64,000 nucleotides of DNA from Lepidostoma basale. Its lineage: Eukaryota; Arthropoda; Insecta; Trichoptera; Lepidostomatidae. Where the stretch lies: the NCBI GenBank assembly GCA_022606425.2, contig JAHDVF020001467.1, positions 992,001 through 1,056,000 of the forward strand. The letters are read 5' to 3'. Positions 11,651-22,445 of the stretch are shown piece after piece (position 1 is the first letter of the stretch; each line of letters opens with the position of its first letter). The notes below the pieces were generated by a model. It did no database searches and was not told where the DNA came from. It was given only the letters and a program-made list of their open reading frames with translations. Made by a program: the position numbers and the translations under genes.

Positions 11651-11992
11651 AAGAAGAAAGCTTATTTATTACGTAAATTAAATTATTTCGAAAATATTAA
11701 CTATCACTACCAAGTAGAAAAATGTCGTTGAATAAGATCATTTAGAAGAATGTGCATAAAAGTATTGTAGAGTACAATGAAGAAGTAAGAAAGGAATGTT
11801 GGGAGAATGAATTCGTGTAGAAAAGCTCACCTAGATGGTTTGGACATATGTCCATCGAATAGATGAGAAAAAAATGGTTAAAAATATACCTATATACATG
11901 AAGTATGAATGAAAATAGATATCGAGGAGAAGACCAAGAATGACTTGGCATGACCAAATTAATCAAATTCTGAAAGGCGGCCATCTCCTTAT
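11651..11992 (+). mobile_element. RT-1 fragment inside an opposite RT-1 copy
   Basis: AGATGGTTTGGACATATG, GAGGAGAAGACCAAG and TGGCATGACCAAATTAATC follow RT-1 order on the + strand. Stops and frameshifts are numerous. Confidence 0.6.
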
Positions 11993-11996
11993 ACGA

Positions 11997-12122
11997 GTAT
12001 TTTCATTCGACACTCTATCATAAACAGAGAATTCACACATTCGTCTAGGAGATCTCATTTCTACTGCATTTATTCTACTTTCATCCTTCTTTTGCCAGTT
12101 CAATGCTTCGCTTCCATACATA
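11997..12122 (-). mobile_element. RT-1 upstream part
   Basis: ATTTTCATTCGACACTCTAT to TTCGCTTCCATACATAAGG is the complement of the YGSEAWNW to YDRVSNEN part of RT-1. It probably belongs to the same copy as 11557-11650. Confidence 0.65.
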
Positions 12123-12515
12123 AGGTATATAACTATTTATTGCCTGTATGATATTATATGTAAGTCCTTTATCCGGCTCTGTGTGCGATGTTTCAATAAT
12201 TCTCGGACCATTCACGAGATAGGGGGCGGGGGAGGGGGCGTCAGGACTACTTGAGTATAAAGGTAAACGCTTGGGTAAATTTGAATGGTTTAAACACCTT
12301 TTATGGGGGATTATGTATTTTTAACTGTCGGGAGTCCTTTACAACTGCTTTCAGTGGCGTAAATGGACACGGTCCTTGCATTATTACAAATTAGATTTAC
12401 GCTAACTCAATAATCATATCCTTTATTAATACGAGTATTACTAACATGATTAATGAACGATTATTGTAGTCTGAAATATTTCGAAATCCATTATGTCTTG
12501 AATACATTTTAATCA
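12123..12515. other. Unique stretch
   Basis: No gene. Includes a G-run segment (ATAGGGGGCGGGGGAGGGG) near 12220. Confidence 0.4.
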
Positions 12516-12703
12516 TTTATTGTTTCTTGAACAATGATGTAAAACTCCACATTAAATAATTAATATAAAATAAAACGTTTATCTTCTAGGAGTTTTATTA
12601 GATTTTATATGTAATGACATTTGATAATGCCTTAGAAGGGCAAAACATATCATCCCATATAAAATTTGATAAAACTCCTAAAAGACAGACGTTTTCATTT
12701 ATA
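12516..12703. mobile_element. FB-A foldback, left arm shortened
   Basis: Begins TTTATTGTTTCTTGAACAAT and passes directly into the right arm TTTGATAATGCCTTAGAAGG; the part of the left arm carrying the module is deleted. Confidence 0.7.
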
Positions 12704-13017
12704 TTAGACATTTTACTTGTTTGATAAATACTAGTTTTGAGATACATGTAATTATTCTAATCAATTGGAACAATGTAATTTCATTTATAAGTATTTCATT
12801 TCTAGATTGATTACATTAACTGTTAAAATAATGAATAGAAAAACTTTTTTGATTGAAGCTTGTAGAAGGAATAGATCCTTTAATAACTAAAATACGTGTA
12901 ACTTTTTTTAACACAAATTTTTCGAATTACAGGAAACATGTACAAAAAATATATTCAAGAGCACAGAAAATTAAAATTTTGATAAGAACTTAGGTGCCTT
13001 TTTAAGACGTTTTATAA
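12704..13017. other. Unique AT-rich stretch
   Basis: Nothing recognised. Confidence 0.4.
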
Positions 13018-13192
13018 TACTTTTATTAACTGTTAAAATACTGTTATGATATCACAATTTAATATTCACTTTTTGAGTGTTGCGACGGCTGTTTGTAACA
13101 CCTGATGATGCCAACATCGGTTTTGCACTCAAAAAGTGAATAAAAAAAGGTGATATCATAAGAGTGTTATAAATTTTAACAGTTAATAATTT
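13018..13192. mobile_element. FB-G foldback
   Basis: Inverted ends TTAACTGTTAAAATACTGTT and AGTGTTATAAATTTTAACAG, with inner arms TTCACTTTTTGAGTG and CACTCAAAAAGTGAA. The loop holds CTGATGA (13102-13108) and CCAACATCGG, but no GAAA follows. Confidence 0.7.
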
Positions 13193-13316
13193 TGAAGTAT
13201 CTATAGACTATTTAGACTCTAGACTATTTAATACTTTTATATAATAGAATAACCTGTTATCATTGCAAGGGCATAGTGAATTGTGGTAAAAGGAATATCT
13301 GCCTATATACAATGTT

Positions 13317-13532
13317 AACAAACAAACAAACCATCACGCCGTCTCCCCGCAGGGGTAGGCAGAGAGAATGGACTGCCACACTACTCTATCCTGGCAAACC
13401 TCTCTAGCTTCCTCCACATTCATACAACGAGTCATACACGCACGTCGATTCCTCCGACTTCTAATATGACCAACCTTAAAAATTTGATTCATTTGGTCAT
13501 GCCATGTTTGCCTCGGTCTGCCTCGACTCGAT
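13317..13532 (-). mobile_element. RT-1 3' fragment
   Basis: Complement of the last ~65 RT-1 codons. The tail is TTTG-type (AACAAACAAACC on +) rather than TTAG. Confidence 0.7.
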
Positions 13533-14150
13533 GTTAATAGAGCAAATAATAATAAAGTATCATATTATTATATACTGAAATTTTCTTTAACCTTTATAAC
13601 GAGTTTATACATTATAACCATAACTTTAAACAATTAAAACCAAAGAGCAAAGGTTTTATCAATTCGATTTGCTTTATTAAATTTTATCTTAAAGCGGCCA
13701 ATCGATTCTCACCATTTTTGATAATTCCCTAATAATAGAAAATACTGTATTGATGGTTGAGGTATTAATTTTGGAAAACTCCATTATTAATTTATAATAG
13801 TATACACGATTGTTTAGTGGTTTTACTTGGATCCAAGTAAAACCACTTAACTATGTTTACTATTATAAATTGAAAAAACTGTACTTCATCTTCTTAAAAT
13901 ATCATAATTTTTCTAAAGGAAGTATATATTTCACAATAAAAATAGTTATTAATATTTTACAAAAATAAATTAAGGTAATTTCTCCATGATACACTATAAA
14001 ACCTTGACTAATTCTATGTTTGTATACAATACCGGTATTCTGATGTCTACAACATTGGTTAACAACGCCTCTAATGATCTTTAATGAGTTACATCCAAAA
14101 ACTAAGAAATGATCCTGTCATATGTGAGTATTAAATGCATTTATGTAAAC
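13533..14150. other. Mostly unique AT-rich stretch with FB-I hairpin
   Basis: Contains an inverted repeat at 13791-13868, with a perfect centre at 13821-13842 (TTTTACTTGGATCCAAG). Its arms are the ends of the FB-I foldback at 35448-35672, so it is a collapsed FB-I. Otherwise nothing. Confidence 0.45.
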
Positions 14151-14155
14151 ATATA

Positions 14156-14550
14156 TTTTTTATTTTACAAGGATTAATTGTATCTCAATAGAGACGAAGA
14201 TGCAAGTTGTTTTCTGGGAACAGAAGGTGGTGGCCGAGGCGCTTACAGGACTTATGACCTGTCATTGGTTGGGTTGAGCGATCGCTTCACGTTTTAACAA
14301 CATTCCCCATTCCGCCGTTATGACCACCACGTCTGACAAACTTTTTGGAACTTGTATATATGGCAGGTTTCTACACCTATTTTCACAATTTTATGTTCAC
14401 TCTACACTAGCGTCATCTATATTAAGATTAGAAAGCATTAAGCAGAAAACCTTTATTAATGTACTGTGAAAGTCTATGCAAATCATACAGTACTAGATTT
14501 CGCCTGGAGATGTCTCTCCAATTTTTTGCCTGCATGTACAGTTATATTTA
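14156..14550. mobile_element. FB-P left part and interior
   Basis: Begins TTTACAAGGATTAATTG, includes CAATAGAGACGAAGATGC, GGTGGTGGCCGAGG and CATTCCCCATTCCGCC. The interior 14370-14470 resembles the interior of the 21640-22445 element. It runs into the palindrome at 14551. Confidence 0.65.
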
Positions 14551-14787
14551 TACAACAACATTTTGAATGTATACAAATTCTTGTAGACAAATACTGGATT
14601 TCACCCATTGCGGATAAATTATTTTTATTTTACAAGGATTAATTGTATCTCAATACCAGAAAACAACTTGCATCTTCGTCTCTATTGAGATACAATTAAT
14701 CCTTGTAAAATAAAAATAATTTATCCGCAATGGGTGAAATCCAGTATTTGTCTACAAGAATTTGTATACATTCAAAATGTTGTTGTA
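14551..14787. repeat. Perfect 105-bp inverted repeat (FB-P ends)
   Basis: Arms 14551-14655 and 14683-14787 are exact reverse complements by eye over 105 bp, with a 27-bp spacer 14656-14682. They start TACAACAACATTTTGAATG. The sequence is the FB-P terminal segment, joined end to end without the usual interior. Confidence 0.85.
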
Positions 14788-15304
14788 TATATTTTTTAAT
14801 TATAGTCACTCGTAAAAAAGAAATTATCTCTTCGCGTGATGTGTACGTAAATGCATCGTTATTCGGTGAATCATTTGGGAATGATTAATGCAAATTTAAT
14901 GGTAAGATTCATGACCAATAACTGAAGGAGGATAAAATAATGTTTATCCGTTTGTGTACGCTGGAGCATCGCGCGTTTCTCGCCTCAATGGTGCATTGAT
15001 TTGCTGCGGTCATAATGTGACAACGACTCATTATTGGTTGTCATTGTTCTCATGCATCCAAGAATGTAATTATTTAGGATTAAAGACTACAAAAAAAACC
15101 AAATAAATCAAATTTGGGATCACTAATGATCCTTAGATTTTTTTAGTTTACGAGTATGATGTATATTCAACGAGAGATTTAAATTCGAAATTAGATATAA
15201 TATTTTTGGTAAACTTAAGGTTAAGAATCGGTAAGATTCCTAATAATAACTGTAGGTAATTTCAGACATAGTTTTTTTCCTATTTTCATTTTTATTAAGA
15301 TTAA
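14788..15304. other. Unique stretch, possible conserved noncoding island
   Basis: No gene. 14830-15060 is single-copy-looking and contains an octamer ATGCAAAT in ATTAATGCAAATTTAATGG, a POU-type site in known systems. Function is unproven. Confidence 0.35.
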
Positions 15305-15764
15305 CGTTAAGGAAGGATGAAAGTAGAATAAATGCAGTAGAAATGAGATCTCTTAGAAGAATGTGTGGATATTCTGTGTATGATAGAGTGTCGAATGAAA
15401 ATATAAGAAGTGAATGCGTTGCGAATGATGGTGTCATGAACAAAATAATGAAAGGATCATTAAGATGGTTTGGACATATGGAAAGAATGAATGAAGAAAG
15501 AATGGTAAAAAAATTATATGTAAATGATGTAAATGGAACCAGAAATAGAGGAAGACCGAGGAAAACGTGGCACGATCAAATAAATCAAATATTGAATGTC
15601 GGCCATGTGAGGAGTCAGAGAAATCGACGCGCGTGCATGACACGATGTATGAATGTTGAGGAAGCGAGAGAAATATGTCAGGAAAGAAAGGTGTGGCAGT
15701 CCATTCTTTCTGCCTACCCCTTCGGGGAGGCGGCGTGATGGTTAGTTAGTTAGTTAGTTAGTTA
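15305..15764 (+). mobile_element. RT-1 copy, well preserved
   Basis: Open for 131 codons from 15343: MRSLRRMCG, YDRVSNENIRSEC, LRWFGHMERMNEERMVKKLY, RNRGRPRKTWHDQINQILN, TRCMNVEEAREIC, then a stop at 15736-15738 and a TTAG tail to 15764. The intact frame and regular tail suggest recent insertion. The polymerase and endonuclease are absent. Confidence 0.85.
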
Positions 15765-15765
15765 A

Positions 15766-15840
15766 CGTTCTCCCAGCGTTTCAAGTGCTTTTGTAGTACC
15801 TTGGAAACCTGTACAGATAAATAAACTTAAAAGTGAAAAA
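15766..15840 (+). mobile_element. FB-B remnant
   Basis: ACGTTCTCCC, then AAATAAACTTAAAAGTG and AAAAAA keep FB-B order, but the core is unreadable. Confidence 0.4.
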
Positions 15841-17295
15841 AATCTGATAATATATATTTTTAACAGATTATAAATGTTTTTGATAAAATACGATTGTAAA
15901 TGGTGAAAATTCAATTAAAAAAATTAATAAAGTTATTAGTAATTCGACTTGTTTTTTCTACTTTCGACCAGCAGTTTAGCAGAGACCGAAACCGCTCAAA
16001 AATAGAAAAACAAGTGAAATATATCTAAATATGTCATTTAAAGAAGTTTCTTATTTTTATTTTCAGTGTTTTATTGAAAATAAACTGTGGAATACTTTAT
16101 GTAATCTTTCATATTTTGAATATGTGAACTTCCACAATGAGAAATTTTTAAAAGTTTTCTTAATATAGTGTTAACACTGTGGAATCCCATAATAACGATT
16201 AATTTTATGAATACTAACATTTTTCTGGTAGAATTCACGTAACAATAAAAATGGCGGTACACTCTATATCTATCAAACGTCACGAGAATCAGCAGAAGAA
16301 TAGCTTAGATGTTTTAAACAGTAATTGTGTTTAAATCTAAGCTACGACTCAAGTTATACTTTGGAAAAAAATACATAGTATGTGAATATAAAATGTACTT
16401 GTAACTTATATATGTATTTATGGAGATGACAAATTTTTTCAATATCGCACAATAATTTAAAACCATTTTTTTAATTTAATTAAAATTACTTGGGAACCAA
16501 TTATATTATCGTCTTAATAGTATGGACACATATCTGTCTGATTTCAAAAAAGCATAACTCTTACAAATGTTTTCAATTGTTGTCTTTAATCGTATAATAT
16601 ATTTCCGGCCCATGTATCGTTTTAACTCTTCCCCCACCCTCTTCCCTTGCAGCATCATCCCTTGCTATCTCTTGCACCCCTCGCGTTAAGTCCGCCTCCA
16701 CGCACCCCGCACCGTGTTAAATCTGACCGATGGCTCCCAGCGTGATTCGCCGTGAAGCGTGCCAAGCTCCCAGCATCCCTGTGATTCAAAGCAGAATAAT
16801 GCTACTGATAATAAACGCAGTGTGTATGTTTAATGATACATGCGCAATACAAGAGTCATAAGTCATTATCAGAAATACAAAAAATGAACTAACTCATCCC
16901 CTTTATGTTACTATAATAATTATCATGATAATTAGTAACGTAATAGCGTTATTTCATCGTAATAATTAGCAACGTTAAGAAGTAAGCTTTCATATATTTT
17001 GATCGACAGCTTTATCAGAAGTAAAAATAATTTAGAGACAAATATTTTAATAAAATGCAATTTTTCATACAGCAATAAGCATAATATTATATTATATTGC
17101 TAGCCGCTATTATGAAGTAAGACACTGTTTTTTTCTCCTTTTCGAATTCGGAACCGATCTAAAAAATAATCTCAAATTTAGATAACAGTATTTTAATTCA
17201 TAAAACAATCGTCATGATATAATTCCACAGTGTTAACGCATTACTTAATAAAAATATATAATGATTTTTTATCGAAATGTCACGATATTTTTAAT
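15841..17295. other. Unique stretch with small inverted repeats
   Basis: No gene. 15950-16013 is a small foldback with CTTGTTTTTTCTACTTTCG and its inverse around GACCGAAACC. 16160-16195 and 17218-17245 carry the shared block (AACACTGTGGAATCCCAT; AATTCCACAGTGTTAACG). 16910-16945 is a short hairpin. 16600-16800 is a GC-richer unique island. Confidence 0.4.
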
Positions 17296-17888
17296 TTTAC
17301 TTCTTCTTCTTCTTCCCTTTTTGTAGACTCAGGAGTCTGTTATTTCAGGCGGGTCCTCTTGAGATGCTGAACTCCAGCTTTCTCTCCACCGTTTCGGGGG
17401 TCTTCCTGGTCGGCGTTGTCCGTTTGGCGTTCCATGGAGAGCTATGTGTTGATGCTCATCCTTACTACGTGTTGATGCCCATCCAGTATCGCCGTCTTTG
17501 ACGTCCCCATCTGACCACATCTTCGACCTCGCAGATTTCTCGGATTGCTGTATTCCTAACTCGATCACGTAGGGTCTTGCCAGCTATAGCGCGGAGCGTT
17601 TTCATCTCGGTTGTCCTGAGCATGCTCTTTGTCTTGACAGTATCTGCCCTCGATTCAATGCCATATGTGAGGATTGGTCGCACACAGGTCTTGTAGATGC
17701 GTACCTTGCTGTCAGTCCTCATGTCCCTGTTTCTCCATATGACATCTTTCAGGCAGCCTGCAACTGCTGCAGCCCTATCCACCTGTGACCTTACTTCTCT
17801 GGGGAGGTCATTAGAGCTGGTTACTTCGCTTCCGAGATATCTGAATAGGTCCACCTGTTCGATTTCCTCCTGGCGTACGGAGATTTTA
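17296..17888 (-). mobile_element. RT-4 fragment (RTE-like LINE 3' end)
   Basis: Minus strand: LFRYLGSEVTSS, VRIYKTCVRPILTYGIES, MLRTTEMKTLRAIAGKTLRD, ICEVEDVVRWGRQRRRYW, then after a frameshift near 17465 PNGQRRPGRPPKRWRESW and a stop. The tail is a GAA repeat at 17300-17315. This is the thumb and C-terminal region of an RTE-like polymerase; the catalytic fingers and palm are absent. Confidence 0.85.
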
Positions 17889-18099
17889 ATGTTTAATTTT
17901 ACATTACTGTTAAATCAAAAATACAGAAATTATCAGTAAATTAAATTTGTTGAGATCCCTACCAATATAGATGATTTCAACAGTCTTAATACTCAAATTT
18001 TACAAAAAAAATGATGTTTTTATGCATTTTAATTAATAAAATAATTAATTACAAATTTTTATATATTTATCAATGTTGTATATACATGTAATATATAAC

Positions 18100-18210
18100 A
18101 AAGTTGTCAATATTTACATTGATGAAAGACTTCTGTAACCCGAAACATGTTTGTAGTTAAATTATTTTAAAGTGTTGTGGATACAATTGTTTTCTTTTTA
18201 ATTATTCAAT
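18100..18210 (+). mobile_element. FB-F foldback arm
   Basis: TTGATGA (18119-18125), then GAAACATGT (18142-18150). TTACA before the core can pair with TGTAG after it (18114-18118 with 18152-18156). Stem II is poor. A related arm lies at 30650-30745. Confidence 0.45.
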
Positions 18211-18908
18211 TTTGAAACCATAATACAAAGTCATGCTGAATATAGTAGAAAATGAAATACACACTTCTAAGAAATTACAAAATCAATTAGTTTTTTTATT
18301 CAAAACCATTGTCATAAATTTGGATTAGTAAATTTATTTCTCCAATATAATATTATGTATCTTGTGAACATAGGTAGGTAGGAATTAGACCTACTATTAT
18401 ATATTGATGGTCTCGAGATAAGGTTATATGAAATGTTGGCATTTCGGTTTCACTTAAGTTCCCGCCGTCTTAGTTGGGAGATGCGGACGTTAGCGGGAGG
18501 TGCTATCGTCAAACGTCGTTTCTCCTAATTAGTCGTTAGCCACCGGACGCGGCCAGCGGGCGGGGCTGAAGGGCGGGGGGGGGGCGGGCAGTGAGGTACA
18601 CTGCGCCGGCGTTGCTGCGAGGTGGACCAGCCCTTAAACCTACAAGATACTGCTCCTTAATCAATTGAGCTCAATCTTAGCAACTGCTCGACTAGCTGTG
18701 AGCACTTAATTAAATAATTAAACACTGTCACTTCTTCTTCTTCTTTATATCAATGGCAAGATATTATCATACATTTATTGTAGGAATGGGTCTTAAGAGG
18801 GCCTAATATTATATTTCCTCAATCTCTTGCCAATGTGGTGGAAGGTTTGACCAACTTGTGGCGCCGAGTGTTGCAATTATAACATCACAAGTGTATTTCA
18901 AATCAAAT
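18211..18908. other. Unique stretch with strong GC island
   Basis: No gene. 18425-18650 is the most GC-rich single-copy segment here (GACGCGGCCAGCGGGCGGGG and a G-run near 18573). A GAA/TTC microsatellite at 18727-18742 precedes a possible old LINE tail. Confidence 0.4.
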
Positions 18909-19067
18909 ATTTTATTGTTTCTTGAACAATGATGTAAAACTCCATATTAAATAATTAATTCGAATGAAAACGTCAAAACATTTGATAATGCCTTAGAAGG
19001 GCGAAACATGTTATTCCCATAAAATTTAATAAAACTTCTAGAAAACTGACGTTTTCATTCGTGTTAA
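18909..19067. mobile_element. FB-A foldback, left arm shortened
   Basis: Left terminus TTTATTGTTTCTTGAACAAT to GAATGAAAACGTC joins directly to the right arm ACATTTGATAATGCCTTAG, GGGCGAAACATGTT and on to TTTTCATTCGTG. Confidence 0.75.
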
Positions 19068-19554
19068 TTACTAAACAAATCAGTTTATATTCTCAACAGA
19101 CATTACAAACAAAATGAAAGTTTAGCAGTTTTTATTGAGAACAGGTAAAATAATAAATAAATAACACCGAAAATGCATGAGCGATGGTTCGACTTTAGAA
19201 AGGCAAGAAACTCTCTTAAATCAAGAGTATTTGTCATCTGAACGTTCTTTCACTAACACATCGATTTCCGAGGAGACAACGTTCAGCTTAATAATTGCTC
19301 TTCCCACTGGTGTCACCGGAGGCAGGTTGGTTCTAGCAGCCGGTAGGTGAAACAATCTATGCTCTCGCTGTCAGGGATATCTATCACAAATAAAATGACC
19401 AACATCCTCTAGCACGGCAAAGGTCTCGAAATATCCTCTAAGCAAGTAATATTATTAATTAAGATAAAGCAGGTTCCTCCATGTGTCGTATAGAAAATCA
19501 GTCTTTTTCATAATTTATTATAGTGTCCCACTCGCGTGTAGTGTTACTTTAACC
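19068..19554. other. Unique stretch
   Basis: No gene or recognised repeat. Confidence 0.4.
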
Positions 19555-19920
19555 ATACACCCTGGCGTCCCTGAAAACGACACGAGATGACTGCATTATG
19601 GATACAATTAAAAAAGGATCCCTGAGATGGTTTGGACATATGGAACGTATGGATGAGAGTAGAATATTTGAAAAGTTGTACTAAAGCAGCGTGAGTGGAA
19701 AAAGAAGCCGAGGACGACCGAGGAAAACATCGCGTGACCAAATTAATCAAATACTAAAAGACGGCCACATTCGAAGTCGGAATAATCGACGTGCGTGCAT
19801 GGTACGATGTATGAATGTAGAGAAAGCCCGGGATGTAAGCCAGGGCAAAGAATTGTGGCGATCCATTCTCTCTGCCTACCGCTACGGGGAAATGGTGTGA
19901 TGGTTAGTTAGTAAGTTAGT
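19555..19920 (+). mobile_element. RT-1 variant fragment
   Basis: LRWFGHMERMDESRI, then a stop, then SGKRSRGRPRKTSRDQINQIL, RRACMVRCMNVEKARDV and a stop at 19898-19900, with a tail GTTAGTTAGTAAGTTAG. Divergent from the 15305 copy, so an older or separate subfamily. Confidence 0.8.
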
Positions 19921-20076
19921 TAGAGAAATAAAATGGATAAGCCCCTTTTTAGGACCATCCCTACGAGAATAGTTTGCCAGTGACAAGAAGAAGAAGAGTA
20001 ACAAAATTTTGATAAACTTAAGGAGTTAACAGTGGCATTCCATGATGACGATTTTTTAAAGAATTAAAACCCTGAT

Positions 20077-20283
20077 GTAAATATGAATAAAAACGTCTGT
20101 CTTCTAGGAGTTTTATTGTATTTTAGATGGAATGACATGTTTCGCCCTTCTAATATATTTGATAATGCCTAAGAAGGGCTAAACATGTCATTTCATCTAA
20201 AATACAATAAAACTCCTACATAGACGACAGACATTTTTATTTAAATGAATAATTTAATAAGGATTATTGTTCAAGAAAGGATA
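20077..20283. mobile_element. FB-A foldback
   Basis: Both arms present: CTTCTAGGAGTTTTATTG to GACATGTTTCGCCCTTCTAA, then TTTGATAATGCCTAAGAAGG, GCTAAACATGTCATTTC and return. Directly followed by FB-B. The shared block occurs just upstream (20024-20050). Confidence 0.75.
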
Positions 20284-20466
20284 AATTAAAACACTGTATT
20301 TACCATTTTCGAGCATATTTTTCTCGATACGTTTCGAAGGCTTACACCTCCATCATCGGGAGAACGAACGGTTTATATCGTTCTCCCTATGATAAAGTTG
20401 TAGACTTTCGAAACATGTAGAGAAAAATAAACTAAAAAGCTGAAAAAAGCTGTGTTTTAATTCATT
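20284..20466. mobile_element. FB-B foldback
   Basis: Left arm AATTAAAACACTGTATTTACC to CATCATCGGGAGAACG; right arm TTCTCCCTATGATAAAG, CTTTCGAAACATGT, AGAGAAAAATAAACT to GTGTTTTAATTCAT. In the right arm TTCTC can pair with GAGAA on the other side of the core, but the core itself is mutated. Confidence 0.75.
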
Positions 20467-20473
20467 GGATAAA

Positions 20474-20600
20474 GTAATTAACCGTTAAGCCGTTTCTCTA
20501 TAAGGTGTAGGTGGAGAAGATGAATAGCCACACTGTTCTATCTCAACATATCTCTCGAGATTCTTGTACAGTCATACACCATAACACGCACGTTCTTCAA
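20474..20600 (-). mobile_element. RT-1 3' fragment, degraded
   Basis: AACCGTTAAGCCGTTTCTC, then GTGTAGGTGGAGAAGATG and TCATACACCATAACACGCAC follow the RT-1 3' end complement. Confidence 0.5.
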
Positions 20601-21304
20601 TTTTTACAGACACGTTTTTCGTATACAGTCAGCTTATTTTTTTAAATTAAGATTGAGAAATATTGTATTGTGTTTATAAGAAGAAAAAAAATTAAGTAAA
20701 CATAATTTTTCAGGTATTGGATAAAAAAATAAAATTAAATCGAATTATGTAATGTTACATTATATAAATAGGTTCCCTTTTTAGCATGGTGCCTACTTCT
20801 TACTAGTTCGGTGACAAGGGTGTCTCTTTATCTGAAGCAAGGAATTGCCTGTGGGGCAGTCAGTTATCTCGGCGAAGTTCCTGTGGGAGAGCAGAGGAGA
20901 CGAGGAGATAGGATGTGCAGGAGTACCCGTAATATGTATTATATCTGATGTACCTTTTCAGATTGGGGTAACCAAACTGAAAGGAAATATTTTTATCAAA
21001 TTTAATAATGTTCTTTGTACAAAGATACAAATTTGTAATACTGTCGGAATTTTATTACATTGACATGTTTCCCCTTGCAAAAGAATTTAACGAAAATATT
21101 AATAATAATTAGGCTAATTTGTACAGCGCCCGCTTTAACGATACAACCAAAAATTATATCAAATTTCTCGTTGTAATGCAGTGAAACTCTATTTTATTAT
21201 TGTTACTTGTAGAAAGCTGTATTGTTACTTCTATAAAGTTATTTATTTAATATGAAGTTTTACATCTTTGTTATAAATATTAAATCTAACTTACTAAATT
21301 TTCT
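20601..21304. other. Unique AT-rich stretch
   Basis: No gene. Around 21000-21080 a faint foldback scrap includes GACATGTTTCCCCTTGC. Confidence 0.35.
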
Positions 21305-21467
21305 GACTAACCCTCACGCCGACCCTTCGAAGGGGTAGGCAGAAAGAATGGAGTGCCACACTTTAACCAATGCGGCACTCGATTCTTCGCCGCGGGAGAC
21401 GCTGTGTGATGGGTTGCGAACCTCATCGCCACCATCAGGTATCTCCCGAGCACACTTCAGCAGTTAT
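21305..21467 (-). mobile_element. SINE-R copy, short
   Basis: Complement of the RT-1-like end (GACCCTTCGAAGGGGTAGGC) followed by the SINE-R body with GGTTGCGAACCTCATCGCC, i.e. the B-box-like element on the minus strand. Confidence 0.7.
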
Positions 21468-21639
21468 ATTTCATTAAGGGTTATGGCTTCGAGCGGTTTC
21501 CGGTAAAAACATACTTTTATTTTATTAATTTAGCTATTTTTTCATCTTCTTTATTTACAATGAACTTCTACCATGCAATTTAAAAAAAACACCATGAATT
21601 TAATAATCTGGTATGTGCATAAAGATAATCAATGATGGA

Positions 21640-22445
21640 TTAATATTATCTCAATAGAGACGAAGATGCAAACTGGAAACTGAATATGGTGATCGAGGTG
21701 TTTACAGGACTTATGACCTGTCATTGATTGGGTTAAACGCACATTTTATGTAATACAACATTCCCCATTCCACTTTTCTTATGACCACCATGTCTGACAA
21801 ATTTTTGGAAGTTGTATATATCCTACCGTGAGTGTAAAACCGACGTAAGTGCAAATATACAGTTTGGAGATATGGGAGTTTAAACAATTCATATTGCTTG
21901 GGAAAACTTTTTTTTTTTTAAATAAACCAATGATTTTCCGTTTATAGGTATATTACTATAATCCGAAAATCATTGGTTTATTTAAAAAAAAAAACAGTTT
22001 TTCTAAGCAATATGAAATGTTTAAACTCCCATACCTCCAAACCTCCAAACTGTATATTTGCACTTAGGTCGGTTTTACACTCACGGTGCGATATGTTAAT
22101 ATCCAAAACCACAATTCACATGTCTGTTTCAATTTACTGACCAGCGCCATTTATGAAGATTAGATTTAAGCATTAAACAGAAGATCTGCCAAAAAATTGT
22201 CAGACATGGTGGTCATAAGAAAGGTGGAATGGGGAATGTTGTATTACATAAAGCGTGCGCTTAACCCAACCAATGACCGGTCATAAGTCTTGTAAACACC
22301 TCGATCACCATATTCAGTTTCCAGTTTGCATCTTCGTCTCTATTGAGATAAACTTAATCCTTGAATTGATAACCCGCAATGGGTAAATAAAATCCAGTAT
22401 TCGTCTACAAGTATTTGTATACATTCAAAATGTTGTATAATCAAT
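21640..22445. mobile_element. FB-P foldback, ~800 bp, with nested FB-Q
   Basis: Left arm ATCTCAATAGAGACGAAGA to GACCACCATGTCTGAC; right arm GTCAGACATGGTGGTC through TTCGTCTCTATTGAGATA to ATTCAAAATGTTGTA. The interior 22100-22190 matches 14370-14470. A separate palindrome (21826-22086) sits inside the left half. Confidence 0.8.
21826..22086. mobile_element. FB-Q palindrome nested in FB-P
   Basis: Inverted ends CCGTGAGTGTAAAACCGACG and GGTCGGTTTTACACTCACGG. Long arms continue through TTGCACTTA and AAATAAACCAATGATTTTC to a ~24-bp centre. The right arm has an extra ACCTCCAA duplication. No clear target duplication. Confidence 0.75.

Noticed and set aside
14551..14787. Rho-independent terminator or other bacterial-type hairpin
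   Set aside because: Arms of 105 bp and repeat-family membership show it is a transposon end, not a terminator.
15739..15764. TTAG repeats as insect telomeric repeats
   Set aside because: Insect telomeric repeats are TTAGG; these are TTAG and always follow the RT-1 or SINE-R end.
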